Source of the DNA: Clostridiales bacterium
Lineage (GTDB): Bacteria; Bacillota; Clostridia; Christensenellales; CAG-138
DNA: 64,000 nucleotides
Assembly (NCBI GenBank): GCA_004558525.1
Contig: SFCQ01000002.1
Location: 1 to 64,000 of the forward strand
Direction of reading: 5' to 3'
Shown here: positions 1 through 7,972 of the stretch, one piece after another
How positions within the stretch are numbered: position 1 is the stretch's first letter
Layout: each line of letters starts with the position of its first letter
Made by a program: the position numbers and the translations under genes
Notes under the pieces: generated by a model
What the model saw: only the letters and a program-made list of their open reading frames with translations
What the model was told of the DNA's origin: nothing
The model's database searches: none

Positions 1-59
1 TCAAAGCGGATGTCGTAGCGGTCAGCGGTTTCGTCAAAAAACAATGCGCCCTGCTTCAT
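1..59 (-). CDS. DUF5348-like small protein (partial, 5' end only)
   Basis: Only the first 19 codons are in the window, reading M-K-Q-G-A-L-F-F-D-E-T-A-D-R-Y. An AGGAGGAC ribosome-binding site lies at about 66-75. The N-terminus resembles DUF5348 proteins, small proteins of unknown function encoded beside replication genes in conjugative transposons of Clostridia. It follows the DUF6017 gene on the same strand and is probably co-transcribed with it. The family assignment rests on a short stretch and the neighbourhood. Confidence 0.5.
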   Translation of the reverse strand, partial: MKQGALFFDETADRYDIRF

Positions 60-79
60 AGTCTTGTCCTCCTTTGGTT

Positions 80-1039
80 TTACAGGCTTTCGCCCTCGTT
101 GCAGGTGTAATCGGGTATGCCGCCTTTCGGCTTTTCCCATGCGCCGCTTGCCATGTCGTGGGCGACAAGGGCGGTATAGTAGCTGTCGATGGTAGACGGG
201 GCGTTGAACAGCACCGCCCGTAGATACTGCTTGATATTGCGGATCTTCGTGGTGTTCTCCCGCATACAGTCAAGGACAAATTCAATATGGCTGCTCGTCA
301 GCTTCAAAAACTTGCTTTTGACAAGCTCTGTCGGATAGTCGTCCCCGGCGATGCGGAGCGTCTTTCTCGCTGTGCATACCGTTTCCAGTATGAGGTCAAC
401 GATTTCGTCCAGTCGGTCTTTATCCATGTGCGGGTCCTGTATGAGAATGTCATACTCGATATTGTCCTTGATGATGTCCCTGTAAATCTCTATTGCGCTC
501 TGCGTTTTCGCTTCCATTCCTTTCCGTTCCGGCTCTGCCGCGTCCTCTGTGAAAGGTGAGGGGTAAGGGGAAAGGATAGGAATGGAATGGGTATTTGATT
601 TCTCTTTTTTTGATAAATCAGTTCTTGATATATCTTTATTTAATTGCGTTGGATTTTCCAACGTAGGATTTTCCAACATAGGGTTTTCCAACGTTGGATT
701 ATCCAATGTTGGATTTTCCAATGTAGGTAAATCCGATACAGGTGGCTGCGGCTGCTCGTAAATGATATAGTCTGCGCCCCGCAAGCGCCCTTTCTCGTCG
801 CGTTCGCGGCTGCGGACGATATACCCGGCTTTTTCAAGCTCTCGTACCGCTTCGCGTATTGCGTCGATTTTTTCCCGGTTGATGTGGGATAGTCCCGCAA
901 GGGTGTAATCCCACGTTTCCGGCAAGGACAGCATTTGCGAAAGCAGCCCCTTTGCTTTCAAGGTCAAGCCCCTGTTGCGTAGATGGTGGTTGCTCATTAC
1001 GGTATAGCCGCGGTTTCGTTCCACACGGAAAACTGCCAT
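80..1039 (-). CDS. Winged-helix replication-initiator-like protein with DUF6017 domain
   Basis: A protein of 319 residues with an AAAGGAG ribosome-binding site upstream of ATG 1039. Residues about 1-95 form a winged-helix domain (L-T-L-K-A-K-G-L-L...E-A-V-R-E-L-E-K-A-G-Y) of the type in replication initiators of conjugative elements. Residues about 105-130 are a run of N-P-T-L-E pentapeptides. The C-terminal half (about 180-310) matches DUF6017. Such proteins are generally annotated as replication initiator protein A of integrative elements and are thought to start autonomous replication of the excised circle; this role is inferred from family and context. The repeat-encoding DNA (651-740) may be the binding site for the protein itself. 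Confidence 0.75.
   Translation of the reverse strand: MAVFRVERNRGYTVMSNHHLRNRGLTLKAKGLLSQMLSLPETWDYTLAGLSHINREKIDAIREAVRELEKAGYIVRSRERDEKGRLRGADYIIYEQPQPPVSDLPTLENPTLDNPTLENPMLENPTLENPTQLNKDISRTDLSKKEKSNTHSIPILSPYPSPFTEDAAEPERKGMEAKTQSAIEIYRDIIKDNIEYDILIQDPHMDKDRLDEIVDLILETVCTARKTLRIAGDDYPTELVKSKFLKLTSSHIEFVLDCMRENTTKIRNIKQYLRAVLFNAPSTIDSYYTALVAHDMASGAWEKPKGGIPDYTCNEGESL
651..740. repeat. Tandem 15-bp palindromic repeats inside the replication gene
   Basis: Five 15-bp units (651-665, 666-680, 681-695, 696-710, 711-725) plus a decayed sixth (726-740). Each contains a near-perfect palindrome of the form TTGGATTTTCCAA. They encode the N-P-T-L-E repeats. The variable positions change while the palindrome core is kept in most units. 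They resemble iterons, which in RepA_N-type plasmids lie within the initiator gene; that function is inferred here. Confidence 0.7.
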
Positions 1040-1137
1040 TGTTCATCACTCCTTTGCTGTGGTTTTGTCAAAACCGCGCCCCAAAAGCCGCTTGCTGCAA
1101 GGCTTTTTCCTGCTCTACTGCGTAACATGAGGGCATG

Positions 1138-1185
1138 AAAAAAGCGGCGTTTCTGTTCTCCCTGTGTGGGATTGAGAAACGCCGC
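1138..1185 (-). terminator. Intrinsic terminator at the mobile-element edge
   Basis: On the minus strand an 11-bp stem GCGGCGTTTCT/AGAAACGCCGC with a 20-nt loop is followed by T6. It sits between the cotJ operon promoter side and the element's replication gene and would block read-through from cotJ into the element. Confidence 0.75.
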
Positions 1186-1248
1186 CTGTGCGGTACGCTT
1201 ATGTTTTGGAAATAGCTTGTCCTATCGTTTTTTGATGATATGTTGTTC

Positions 1249-1671
1249 TTACGCAGTCGTACCATCTGCTGCCAGATCTTCGACAAGGTCGGCTATGGGG
1301 TCGCCGGTGCAGGCGATGTAAGCCGTAGTAAACGGTACGCCGTTTGGGTCGGCGGGGAACACGCCGTGATCGTGCATAGTGTAGTAGCCAGCCATGCCGG
1401 CTTCGTCAAGCTCTGCATAGCTTGCGCCCCGCAGGCACTGGTATATCATGGTGCCGAGCATCTCCCAATGTGCAAGCTCCTCGGTACCTATATCGTTAAG
1501 CGTGGCGCGGCAGCGATCGTCAGGCATGGTGAAACGCTGGGTAAGATAGCGCAGGCCTGCGGCAAGCTCGCTGTCGGGTCCGCCGTACTGCGCAAGCAGC
1601 ATCTTTGCCATGCGCGGGTTGGGGTTAACTATGTTTACGGGGTATTCAAGCTGTTTGGTGTATATCCACAT
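1249..1671 (-). pseudogene. cotJC: CotJC spore-coat/manganese-catalase-like protein, truncated by mobile element
   Basis: The first about 135 codons match CotJC, a manganese-catalase-family protein of the inner spore coat: M-W-I-Y-T-K-Q-L-E-Y-P start, A-K-L/M-L-L-A-Q-Y-G-G, G-T-E-E-L-A-H-W-E-M (metal-ligand Glu/His) and D-P-I-A-D-L. The family is normally close to 190-200 residues. Here the frame ends after 140 residues because the sequence switches to the mobile element at about 1265, adding G-T-T-A before a stop. The C-terminal helices and remaining metal ligands are lost, so the product is probably inactive unless excision restores it. AAGGAGG precedes ATG 1671. It is the last gene of cotJA-cotJB-cotJC. 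Confidence 0.85.
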
Positions 1672-1683
1672 ATTGCGTCCTCC

Positions 1684-1929
1684 TTATTCCCAAGGCCACT
1701 GAGACATAACATAGCAGCCTGTTTCCGTGGGGGATTGGCCGAAGTTGAGCAGCGGGCCATATTCGGCTTCATATTGGTCTATAAGCTGGTTGAGCCTTCT
1801 TGCGTAGCACAGGTAATCCGCGCGCGCGTTGGCATCGTCTGGGTGAGTGTCAAGGTAAATGTTCAGCTCAACGCACATGAAGCGGTATTGGCTGATACGG
1901 TAAAAAAGGGCGGTTTGGGCGGTATCCAT
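1684..1929 (-). CDS. cotJB: Spore coat protein CotJB
   Basis: A protein of 81 residues matching CotJB, a small spore-coat protein encoded with CotJA and CotJC and expressed in the mother cell. Typical features are the aromatic-rich F-Y-R-I-S-Q-Y-R-F segment, L-D-T-H-P-D-D-A-N-A and the C-terminal Q-W-P-W-E. The start is set at ATG 1929 because the GGAGGAG site (1931-1945) lies just upstream; an in-frame ATG at 1947 sits on the far side of that site. It ends 12 bases before cotJC. Confidence 0.9.
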   Translation of the reverse strand: MDTAQTALFYRISQYRFMCVELNIYLDTHPDDANARADYLCYARRLNQLIDQYEAEYGPLLNFGQSPTETGCYVMSQWPWE

Positions 1930-1943
1930 GTCCTCTCCTCCTT

Positions 1944-2192
1944 TCACAGCACAAGCTCGGGGAACATGGTTCCCTGCTCAAAGGCCTCGCACGGGCAAAA
2001 ACCCTCCGTATACTCCTGTATAGGGAAGCTGATGCGTGCCAGGTTGGATTCGCCGGGCGTTTCAAAAACGCCGCAAATCTCGCTTGTGCAAACCATTCCG
2101 GCGGCGATAACTCCGCCGGCACATTCAGCCGCATCTGATGCGGCAGTGCTTATGCTTGCTGAGGCGCAGCCGGCGCATTGGTTACATAACAC
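1944..2192 (-). CDS. cotJA: Spore coat associated protein CotJA
   Basis: An 82-residue protein starting with GTG (2190-2192), with AAGGAGG at 2201-2207. The C-terminal half (A-R-I-S-F-P-I-Q-E-Y...G-T-M-F-P-E-L) is the CotJA family signature; CotJA is needed to place CotJC in the spore coat. The N-terminal half is unusually rich in Cys and Ala (C-N-Q-C-A-G-C), which could allow disulphide cross-linking or metal binding. It is the first gene of the operon and ends just upstream of cotJB. Confidence 0.85.
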   Translation of the reverse strand: MLCNQCAGCASASISTAASDAAECAGGVIAAGMVCTSEICGVFETPGESNLARISFPIQEYTEGFCPCEAFEQGTMFPELVL

Positions 2193-2270
2193 TGTTGTTT
2201 CCTCCTTAATGGGTTTTAGGGGCGCGGCGCGCCCTTTTGTTATAGAATATGCGTATTTATAACGATGCGT

Positions 2271-2304
2271 GATAACAAACAGCCGCCGAGCATTACGGCG
2301 GCTG
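2271..2304 (-). terminator. Terminator downstream of the MATE gene
   Basis: Minus strand: 8-bp stem CAGCCGCC/GGCGGCTG with a 9-nt loop, followed by a T-rich TTTGTTATC tail. It lies beyond the truncated multi-hairpin repeat copy at 2305-2396, as if the repeat was inserted between the gene and its terminator. Confidence 0.65.
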
Positions 2305-2396
2305 CGAGAGTATCGAAAAAGTGGCTATTCGCCACTTTTTCGAGTTTTCACAGGTTTTGCCTCTCGCTCACGCTCCCGGGCGGCAAAACCCGCAAA
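2305..2396 (-). repeat. Multi-hairpin terminator-associated element, copy A (truncated)
   Basis: Contains the GAGAGTATCGAAAAA end, the GTGGC/GCCAC hairpin and the GTTTTGCC/GGCAAAAC hairpin in the same order as the five complete copies. It stops after the CCCGCAAAG segment, so roughly the other half is missing. One flank is the MATE terminator hairpin (2280-2304). No second copy of that hairpin is visible on the other side, so a deletion has probably removed it together with the distal half of the element. Confidence 0.85.
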
Positions 2397-2408
2397 GGCG
2401 GATAAGCT

Positions 2409-3773
2409 TTATTCTTGTTCGGCTATGGCAAGCTGCTGCGCTTTAGCCTTCTTTTCTATGTATATAAAGTATATAAGGCAAAGCATTATCTGCACAACGG
2501 TGGAAGCGGGTGTTGCGAGGCCAATGTAGAAAAGCGATATCCCAGGTATCCTGCTCATGAAATAGGAAAACGGTATGCGCACGCAAAAAGCGCCTATGAT
2601 ACCCTGCAGCATTGTAAAAGTTGTCCTGCCGCAGCCGCTGTAATAGCCGCAGAAGCAGAAGAGGAAGGCCGTGAGTATGCAATCTATGCTGTACGCCTTA
2701 AGGTATTCAGAGGCCATGTATATTACCTGTGGATCGTTTGAGAATATGCTGGAGAGGAGATCGCCGTGAAAAAAGGAGAGATAGCCCATAATGATTCCGG
2801 CGGCAAGGGAGGTAAGTATGCCGTATTTAAGCGCAAGCTTAGCCCTGTCGCGCCGCCTTGCGCCAATATTCTGGGCGACAAATGCCGAAAGGGATTGCAT
2901 ATAGGTCGAGCCGACAAGCATCAGAAAGCCGCATATCTTTTCGGCAACGCCAATGCCTGCGCTTTGCGTAAGGCCAAGCGAGTTTACTATCGCGAATATG
3001 ACGAGGAAGGACAGGCTGACAAGCAGCTCCTGCAGCGCGACCGGCGCGCCGAACTTGAAAATGCTTAACGCTATATCCTTATCTATGCGTATATCGTTAA
3101 TGGTAAAGCTGAAGGGAAGCGAGCGGCGCATAATTATCAGCACGGAAAGAATAACGCTTACCGCCTGGGCGAACACCGTTGCGTAAGCTGCGCCGTCAGC
3201 GCCCATATTGAACACCGCAACCAGTAGCAGATCGCCGAATATGTTGACGGCGCATGCTATTGCAACGGTTATAAGAGGCATCTTGGAATCGCCCATGCCC
3301 CTGAATATGCTGCCGAGCAGATTAAAGGCGATTATAAAGGCCGTTCCTGATGAGCATATGCGCACATATGATACGGTCTGGCCGAAAGCTTCCTCAGGAG
3401 CCTGCATTATGCGGGATATCTGGGCTGAAAAGGTTACGAACACGGCTGTGCAAACAACGGCAATTATGGCAAAAAGCGCAATGCCGGTGCCTATTACCTT
3501 GCCGCCCACATCGCTTTTGCCTTCGCCTATTTTTTGCCCGAGCAATATGGTTATGCCTATTGAAAAGCTTGTAAGCACAAACGTCAGGCTCTGCATTATC
3601 TGGTTGCCTGTAGCCACGCCTGAAACATCCGCAGTTGAAGCGAACTTGCCTACGATAAGCAGGTCGATCGCGCCGTACATAGCCTGCAAAAACAGCGCCA
3701 GAAAAACGGGATATGCAAACTTGAGCAGCGGCCCAAGTATTTTTCCTTTGGTAAAGTTATTTATGGATTCCAT
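2409..3773 (-). CDS. MATE family multidrug/metabolite exporter
   Basis: A 454-residue polytopic membrane protein with the two-fold, twelve-helix layout of the MATE (NorM/DinF-like) family, which expel cationic drugs or metabolites using Na+ or H+ gradients. Recognisable parts are the N-terminal P-L-L-K-F-A-Y-P-V-F, D-L-L-I-V-G-K-F and the central G-A-P-V-A-L-Q-E-L. GGAGG lies 6 bases before ATG 3773. It seems monocistronic; the substrate cannot be predicted. Its 3' end directly abuts repeat copy A. Confidence 0.9.
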   Translation of the reverse strand: MESINNFTKGKILGPLLKFAYPVFLALFLQAMYGAIDLLIVGKFASTADVSGVATGNQIMQSLTFVLTSFSIGITILLGQKIGEGKSDVGGKVIGTGIALFAIIAVVCTAVFVTFSAQISRIMQAPEEAFGQTVSYVRICSSGTAFIIAFNLLGSIFRGMGDSKMPLITVAIACAVNIFGDLLLVAVFNMGADGAAYATVFAQAVSVILSVLIIMRRSLPFSFTINDIRIDKDIALSIFKFGAPVALQELLVSLSFLVIFAIVNSLGLTQSAGIGVAEKICGFLMLVGSTYMQSLSAFVAQNIGARRRDRAKLALKYGILTSLAAGIIMGYLSFFHGDLLSSIFSNDPQVIYMASEYLKAYSIDCILTAFLFCFCGYYSGCGRTTFTMLQGIIGAFCVRIPFSYFMSRIPGISLFYIGLATPASTVVQIMLCLIYFIYIEKKAKAQQLAIAEQE

Positions 3774-3848
3774 TATTGCCTCCGTAAAAAGCCGAACAAG
3801 AAACAGGGCGCACCCGACATCTTATCCGGCCTTATGATTGCTGTCGCA

Positions 3849-3886
3849 TTAAGCATGGCGGATTCGAATCACTCTGCTATGCTTAA
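3849..3886. other. Strong stem-loop between the MATE and DUF362 genes
   Basis: A 14-bp stem (3849-3862 with 3873-3886, two G-T pairs) closes a 10-nt loop. No T-tract follows on either strand, so it is not a standard intrinsic terminator. It could stabilise the 3' end of the DUF362 transcript or be a factor-dependent stop. The loop resembles a tRNA T-loop, but no cloverleaf can be drawn. Confidence 0.5.
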
Positions 3887-3897
3887 GCAAACAAGGA

Positions 3898-5043
3898 TTA
3901 TTTGTTTAACAGCCTTGCTATCCATGTGCGCTTTACCTTCATTGCTCCCTTTGGGCAGAATTCCTGGCAGCAGAAGCAGCGTATGCACTTCTTGCGGTCA
4001 ATTTCAGGCAGCTTGTTTTTCATGGTTATAGCCTTTGCAGGGCAAAGCTTTGCGCACATTCCGCAGCCTATACATTCGCTTTTTACAGCGTCCGGCTTTG
4101 AAGCCATTACCATTTTCATAAAAGCCCTTGTGACCCCGTGCGTGTTCCTGACGGAGGTTATATCATGCCTCGGTATAAGCTGGCAATCGGGGATTATATA
4201 CCCTTCAGGCTCGCCGTATATGCTGAGCTTTTCTATTGAGTCAACGCAAAGCCCCCTGCTGTGCGCCGCGGCAAGCGTAGGCACGTCCATAGGCTCAACG
4301 CCAAGCAGCTTGGCGCCCACTATATCCGCATCATATGCCGACTTAGCGGCTATAAGCGCGCCGCAGTGCCTCGGCCTTCCTGCCGTGGGGCCGTTGCCGT
4401 CCATTGCGGTAACGGCGTCTATAAGCGCAAGGCATGGATGATTGAACTCATACACGTCCACAAGCATGTCGGAAAAATCCTGATGGTTTGGGAAGCGGTA
4501 ATGATATTCAAGCTTTACCGTGCCGGGTATTGTGCCATAAAGGTTCTTTACGGCGCCTGTCATGCCCATCATGCCGTGCGTTTTAAGCTTTGCAAACGTT
4601 ATAAGCGCGTCCACACCGTCAAGCCAGGAGGTATAATGCAGCGACTTGAGCACCTTACCTTCGGGGAAGCTGCCTTCTGAGGAGGCGAAATTCTCATTTA
4701 GCGTTGCTCCGGCCTGCTCGGCTAATGTCATGCCCGTTGCCGAGTAGGAGTGATGCATAACGGAGGCATTGTACAGCCCGCCGGGGCTTTCGCCTATTAT
4801 GACCTTAGCGCCTTTTTCAATAAGCAGCCTTGCAAGCTCGGCAACCATAACGGGGTGTGTGCATACGGCGTACTCAGGCGCCTTGGCGGAGGCGAGGTTT
4901 GGCTTTATGCCGACCGTCATTCCGCTTTTTACCCAATCGAGCCCGCCTATGGCTTCAAGCGCCTCAACAAGCGCCGCGTGAACGTTTGCCGCGTCGTAAT
5001 CCTGGCATGATACTATGGCTGCGTTATAGCGTGGCTTTTCCAT
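3898..5043 (-). CDS. DUF362 domain protein with two 4Fe-4S clusters
   Basis: A 381-residue protein. Residues about 1-300 are a DUF362 domain (V-G-I-K-P-N-L, G-E-S-P-G-G, K-L-K-T-H). The C-terminus has two ferredoxin-type motifs, C-I-G-C-G-M-C-x3-C-P and C-I-R-C-F-C-C-x3-C-P, so it should bind two 4Fe-4S clusters and move electrons in the cytoplasm. The reaction is unknown; family members are widespread in anaerobes. Its ATG follows the typA stop codon by one base and has no good Shine-Dalgarno of its own, so translation is probably coupled to typA. Confidence 0.85.
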   Translation of the reverse strand: MEKPRYNAAIVSCQDYDAANVHAALVEALEAIGGLDWVKSGMTVGIKPNLASAKAPEYAVCTHPVMVAELARLLIEKGAKVIIGESPGGLYNASVMHHSYSATGMTLAEQAGATLNENFASSEGSFPEGKVLKSLHYTSWLDGVDALITFAKLKTHGMMGMTGAVKNLYGTIPGTVKLEYHYRFPNHQDFSDMLVDVYEFNHPCLALIDAVTAMDGNGPTAGRPRHCGALIAAKSAYDADIVGAKLLGVEPMDVPTLAAAHSRGLCVDSIEKLSIYGEPEGYIIPDCQLIPRHDITSVRNTHGVTRAFMKMVMASKPDAVKSECIGCGMCAKLCPAKAITMKNKLPEIDRKKCIRCFCCQEFCPKGAMKVKRTWIARLLNK

Positions 5044-5044
5044 A

Positions 5045-6868
5045 TCAGTTATTCTTTGCGGCGAGCTTGAGCCGCTGCTCCTTTGAAAGTATGCGCTTGC
5101 GCATGCGTATGCTCTTTGGCGTCACCTCGACAAGCTCGTCGTCGGCTATGAACTCAAGGCATTGCTCAAGCGAAAGAACGGTGGGCGTTGTAAGGCGAAG
5201 CGCCTCGTCGCTGCCGGCGGCGCGCATGTTGGTAACATGCTTCTTCTTGCATACGTTAACGACAATATCGTCGCCCCTTGAACATTCGCCTATCACCTGG
5301 CCTTCATATACGGGTACGCCGGGACCGACGAACAGTCTGCCGCGCTCCTGCGTGTTGAAAAGGCCGTAGCTGTTTGTCTCACCGGTCTCGCTGCATACAA
5401 GGCTGCCGCGCTCGCGTTCATCTATGTCTCCTTTATATGGCTCATAACCATGGAAAATGTGGCTCATCACGCCGTTTCCTCTTGTGTCGGTCAAAAGCTC
5501 GCTTCGATATCCCATAAGGCTCCTTGCTGGAATGTTGAAAAGGAGCCTTGTGCTGCCCTCGTTTTCGGTATGCATATCAACAAGCTCGGCCTTTCTTGCC
5601 CCCAGCTTTTCCATAACGCTGCCAACGTATTCCGAAGGAACGTCAATGGTAAGCTCTTCTATAGGCTCGAGCGTATGGCCCTGCTCGTCCTGCTTAAGTA
5701 TCACCTTGGGCCTTGATACGGCAAACTCAAAATCCTGCCTGCGCATCTGCTCAATAAGTATGGAAAGGTGCAGTTCGCCTCTTCCCGATACCTTGAAGGT
5801 ATCTGTTGTGCCGGTTTCTTCAACCCGCATTGAAACGTTTGTCTCAACTTCCTTCATCAGCCTGTCGCGCAGGTTGCGGCTGGTCACATACTTGCCCTCC
5901 TTGCCTGCGAAGGGGCTGTCGTTTACCATGAACATCATTGATACGGTGGGCTCGTCTATATGCACAAACGGCATCGGCTCAACGCATTCAGGCGCGCATG
6001 CGGTCTCGCCGATTGAAAGATCGGTTATTCCTGCAACGGCGACTATATCGCCCGCATACGCCTCCTCAACTTCTACCCTTTTCAGCCCTTCGAACCGGTA
6101 AAGCCTTGAAAGCTTTACCGTGCGCAATGCGTTTGCCGTGCCGCCGCACATCGTAACCATCTGGTTGCGCTTTGCTATGCCGCGCTCCATTCTGCCTATG
6201 CCTATGCGGCCAACGTAGTCGTCATAATCTATGGTGGAGAAGAGTATCTGCAAGGGCGCTTCGGTATCGCACTCCGGCGCGGGAATGGCGCTGATTATCG
6301 TATCAAAAACGGCCTGCATGTCCGAACCCATCTGGTCAGGCTCCATGCCGGCAATGCCTTCCTTCGCGCTTGCATAAACAACGGGGAAGTCAAGCTGATC
6401 CGCCGTGGCGCCAAGCTCCATAAAAAGCTCAAGCGTTTCGTCAACAACTTCGTAAGGCCTTGCGCCGGGACGGTCCACCTTGTTCACAACAACAACAGGC
6501 ACCTTGTTCAATTCAAGCGCTTTCCTGAGCACGAAGCGGGTCTGCGGCATACAGCCTTCAAATGCATCGACCAGCAGCAGCACGCCGTCCACCATCTGAA
6601 GTATGCGCTCCACCTCTCCGCCAAAGTCGGCATGGCCCGGAGTGTCGATTATATTTATCCTGTAATCCTTGTATTTGATAGCCGTGTTCTTTGAAAGTAT
6701 GGTTATTCCGCGCTCGCGCTCAAGGTCGCCGGAGTCCATAACCCTTTCCTGCACCTGCTCATTGGCCCTGAATACGCCGCTTTGCCTCAAAAGGCAATCC
6801 ACCAATGTTGTTTTGCCGTGGTCAACGTGGGCGATTATTGCAACGTTGCGAATCTTTTCTTTTTGCAT
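5045..6868 (-). CDS. typA: Ribosome-associated GTPase TypA/BipA
   Basis: A 607-residue translational GTPase, the usual length for TypA/BipA. The G domain shows A-H-V-D-H-G-K-T-T (P-loop), R-G-I-T-I, D-T-P-G-H-A-D-F and N-K-V-D-R-P, followed by the EF-G-like domains and the BipA-specific C-terminus ending in a Lys/Arg-rich stretch. TypA binds 70S ribosomes and helps 50S assembly and stress or cold adaptation. A SigA-type promoter (6905-6933) lies upstream and GGGAG precedes ATG 6868. The DUF362 gene follows in the same operon. Confidence 0.97.
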   Translation of the reverse strand: MQKEKIRNVAIIAHVDHGKTTLVDCLLRQSGVFRANEQVQERVMDSGDLERERGITILSKNTAIKYKDYRINIIDTPGHADFGGEVERILQMVDGVLLLVDAFEGCMPQTRFVLRKALELNKVPVVVVNKVDRPGARPYEVVDETLELFMELGATADQLDFPVVYASAKEGIAGMEPDQMGSDMQAVFDTIISAIPAPECDTEAPLQILFSTIDYDDYVGRIGIGRMERGIAKRNQMVTMCGGTANALRTVKLSRLYRFEGLKRVEVEEAYAGDIVAVAGITDLSIGETACAPECVEPMPFVHIDEPTVSMMFMVNDSPFAGKEGKYVTSRNLRDRLMKEVETNVSMRVEETGTTDTFKVSGRGELHLSILIEQMRRQDFEFAVSRPKVILKQDEQGHTLEPIEELTIDVPSEYVGSVMEKLGARKAELVDMHTENEGSTRLLFNIPARSLMGYRSELLTDTRGNGVMSHIFHGYEPYKGDIDERERGSLVCSETGETNSYGLFNTQERGRLFVGPGVPVYEGQVIGECSRGDDIVVNVCKKKHVTNMRAAGSDEALRLTTPTVLSLEQCLEFIADDELVEVTPKSIRMRKRILSKEQRLKLAAKNN

Positions 6869-6904
6869 ATATTAAAAACTCCCTTCCATTTCAAAAACCG
6901 TTAT

Positions 6905-6933
6905 ATTATACACCATTCGGGCTTGTACGGCAA
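6905..6933 (-). promoter_or_regulatory. SigA-type promoter of typA
   Basis: -35 TTGCCG (6933-6928), 17-base spacer, -10 TATAAT (6910-6905). It lies 37 bases from the typA start codon. Confidence 0.75.
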
Positions 6934-6996
6934 GGCTTTGGAAGGGATACTGAGCCAATTATAAAGCTTTATTGCCTGTTATGGCCTGATTGCGGC

Positions 6997-7809
6997 TTAT
7001 TTGGCCTTATCGCCCTTTATTATGCGCAAACTGTAACGCCAGCATGGTATCAAAAGCAGTATCGCGGCAACAAAAACATACATAGCCGCTTCGTCATTCA
7101 GCATGCCGAGAATATATCCGCCCATCAGGTTAAAGCTTATATGCATAACCATGTTGGCGAATATCGAACCCGTGCTTTCAAATACTATGCACAGCAGCAT
7201 GCCTATAACAAATGCATAGGCTGCCCAAAGCTTTTGCCCATGCAGAAGCCCGAACACGGCAGCCTGCAATACCATCGCTATCCACTTTGGCATGGCCCTT
7301 TTAAGCCTTGTATATACAAGGCCCCTGAATACGGCTTCTTCAACTATCGGGGCTATGACAACTGTGCTTAGTATGGCTAAAGCTCCGGTGGCTTCAAGCA
7401 ACGATGAAGATTCCGCATATTCCTGCCATACCGATTCCGGTATAGGCAAAAGCGAAAGCACTATGGTGACTATAACGGCGAGGCACATGCCGCATATGCT
7501 CAACGGCATGTATGCCATCGCAGGGAGGGGCTTTGCCGATATCTCTGTGAGCATATCCTTTTTGCGGACAGCAAAAAACACTATCAGCACAACAAGCGTA
7601 AGCACGTTTGCCGCAAGCGCGATCACTGTTGCGTTACCCATAACTGAGTTATAGACTTCTTCGGCAAAACCATTAGGGTCTGCAAGCATGGAGTCAGCAT
7701 TGCTCAACACTGCAGATATGGATACGACTATGCTTACGGCAAACTGGCTAAGCACGAACAAAAGCACATAGCATGCCGCCTTGCCGATAGATTTAAGTAT
7801 GTTTTTCAT
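6997..7809 (-). CDS. CPBP family intramembrane metalloprotease
   Basis: A 270-residue membrane protein with about eight hydrophobic segments. It has the CPBP (Rce1/CAAX-protease-like) motifs in order: E-E-A-V-F-R-G (catalytic Glu pair and Arg), F-G-L-L-H-G and H-I-S-F-N. These residues act as glutamate-type intramembrane protease ligands. In bacteria the family includes immunity and signalling proteins, but the substrate here is unknown. AGGGGG precedes ATG 7809 and a well-formed promoter lies at 7844-7872. Confidence 0.9.
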   Translation of the reverse strand: MKNILKSIGKAACYVLLFVLSQFAVSIVVSISAVLSNADSMLADPNGFAEEVYNSVMGNATVIALAANVLTLVVLIVFFAVRKKDMLTEISAKPLPAMAYMPLSICGMCLAVIVTIVLSLLPIPESVWQEYAESSSLLEATGALAILSTVVIAPIVEEAVFRGLVYTRLKRAMPKWIAMVLQAAVFGLLHGQKLWAAYAFVIGMLLCIVFESTGSIFANMVMHISFNLMGGYILGMLNDEAAMYVFVAAILLLIPCWRYSLRIIKGDKAK

Positions 7810-7843
7810 CTATATTTTCCCCCTAAAGGATAGCATCCAGATT

Positions 7844-7872
7844 ATTATAGCATATCTATACGAAATATCCAA
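7844..7872 (-). promoter_or_regulatory. SigA-type promoter of the CPBP protease gene
   Basis: -35 TTGGAT (7872-7867), 17-base spacer, -10 TATAAT (7849-7844). It is divergent from the gene at 7973. Confidence 0.7.
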
Positions 7873-7972
7873 AAATATAGTATACTTTTAACCGCATATA
7901 ATGTATTATATATAAAGAAGATGTTAAGAAAGTTCCTCCTGAGCATCTTCGAATAAATGACAGGAGCTTATG

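Larger units (their letters stand above)
1..1265. mobile_element. Terminal part of an integrative/conjugative element, inserted in cotJC
   Basis: This segment carries two genes typical of clostridial conjugative transposons (a DUF5348-like protein and a DUF6017 replication protein) and then abuts the interrupted cotJC gene. CotJC similarity stops abruptly at the codon covering 1264-1266: family members continue after the DPIADL..DLAA motif with E-K-A-R, but here the reading frame becomes D-G-T-T-A-stop. I infer the element boundary at about 1262-1266. A terminator (1138-1185) next to the boundary would stop cotJ transcription entering the element. The rest of the element, its recombinase and the 3' part of cotJC lie to the left of the window, so the element type and exact att site cannot be read. 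Confidence 0.7.

Noticed and set aside
651..740. CRISPR-like short tandem repeats
   Set aside because: The units abut without spacers and lie in frame within a replication gene, encoding N-P-T-L-E repeats.
3846..3890. tRNA-like segment with a T-loop-like GATTCGAATC
   Set aside because: It folds as one long hairpin of 14 bp; no D-arm, anticodon arm or acceptor stem can be drawn.
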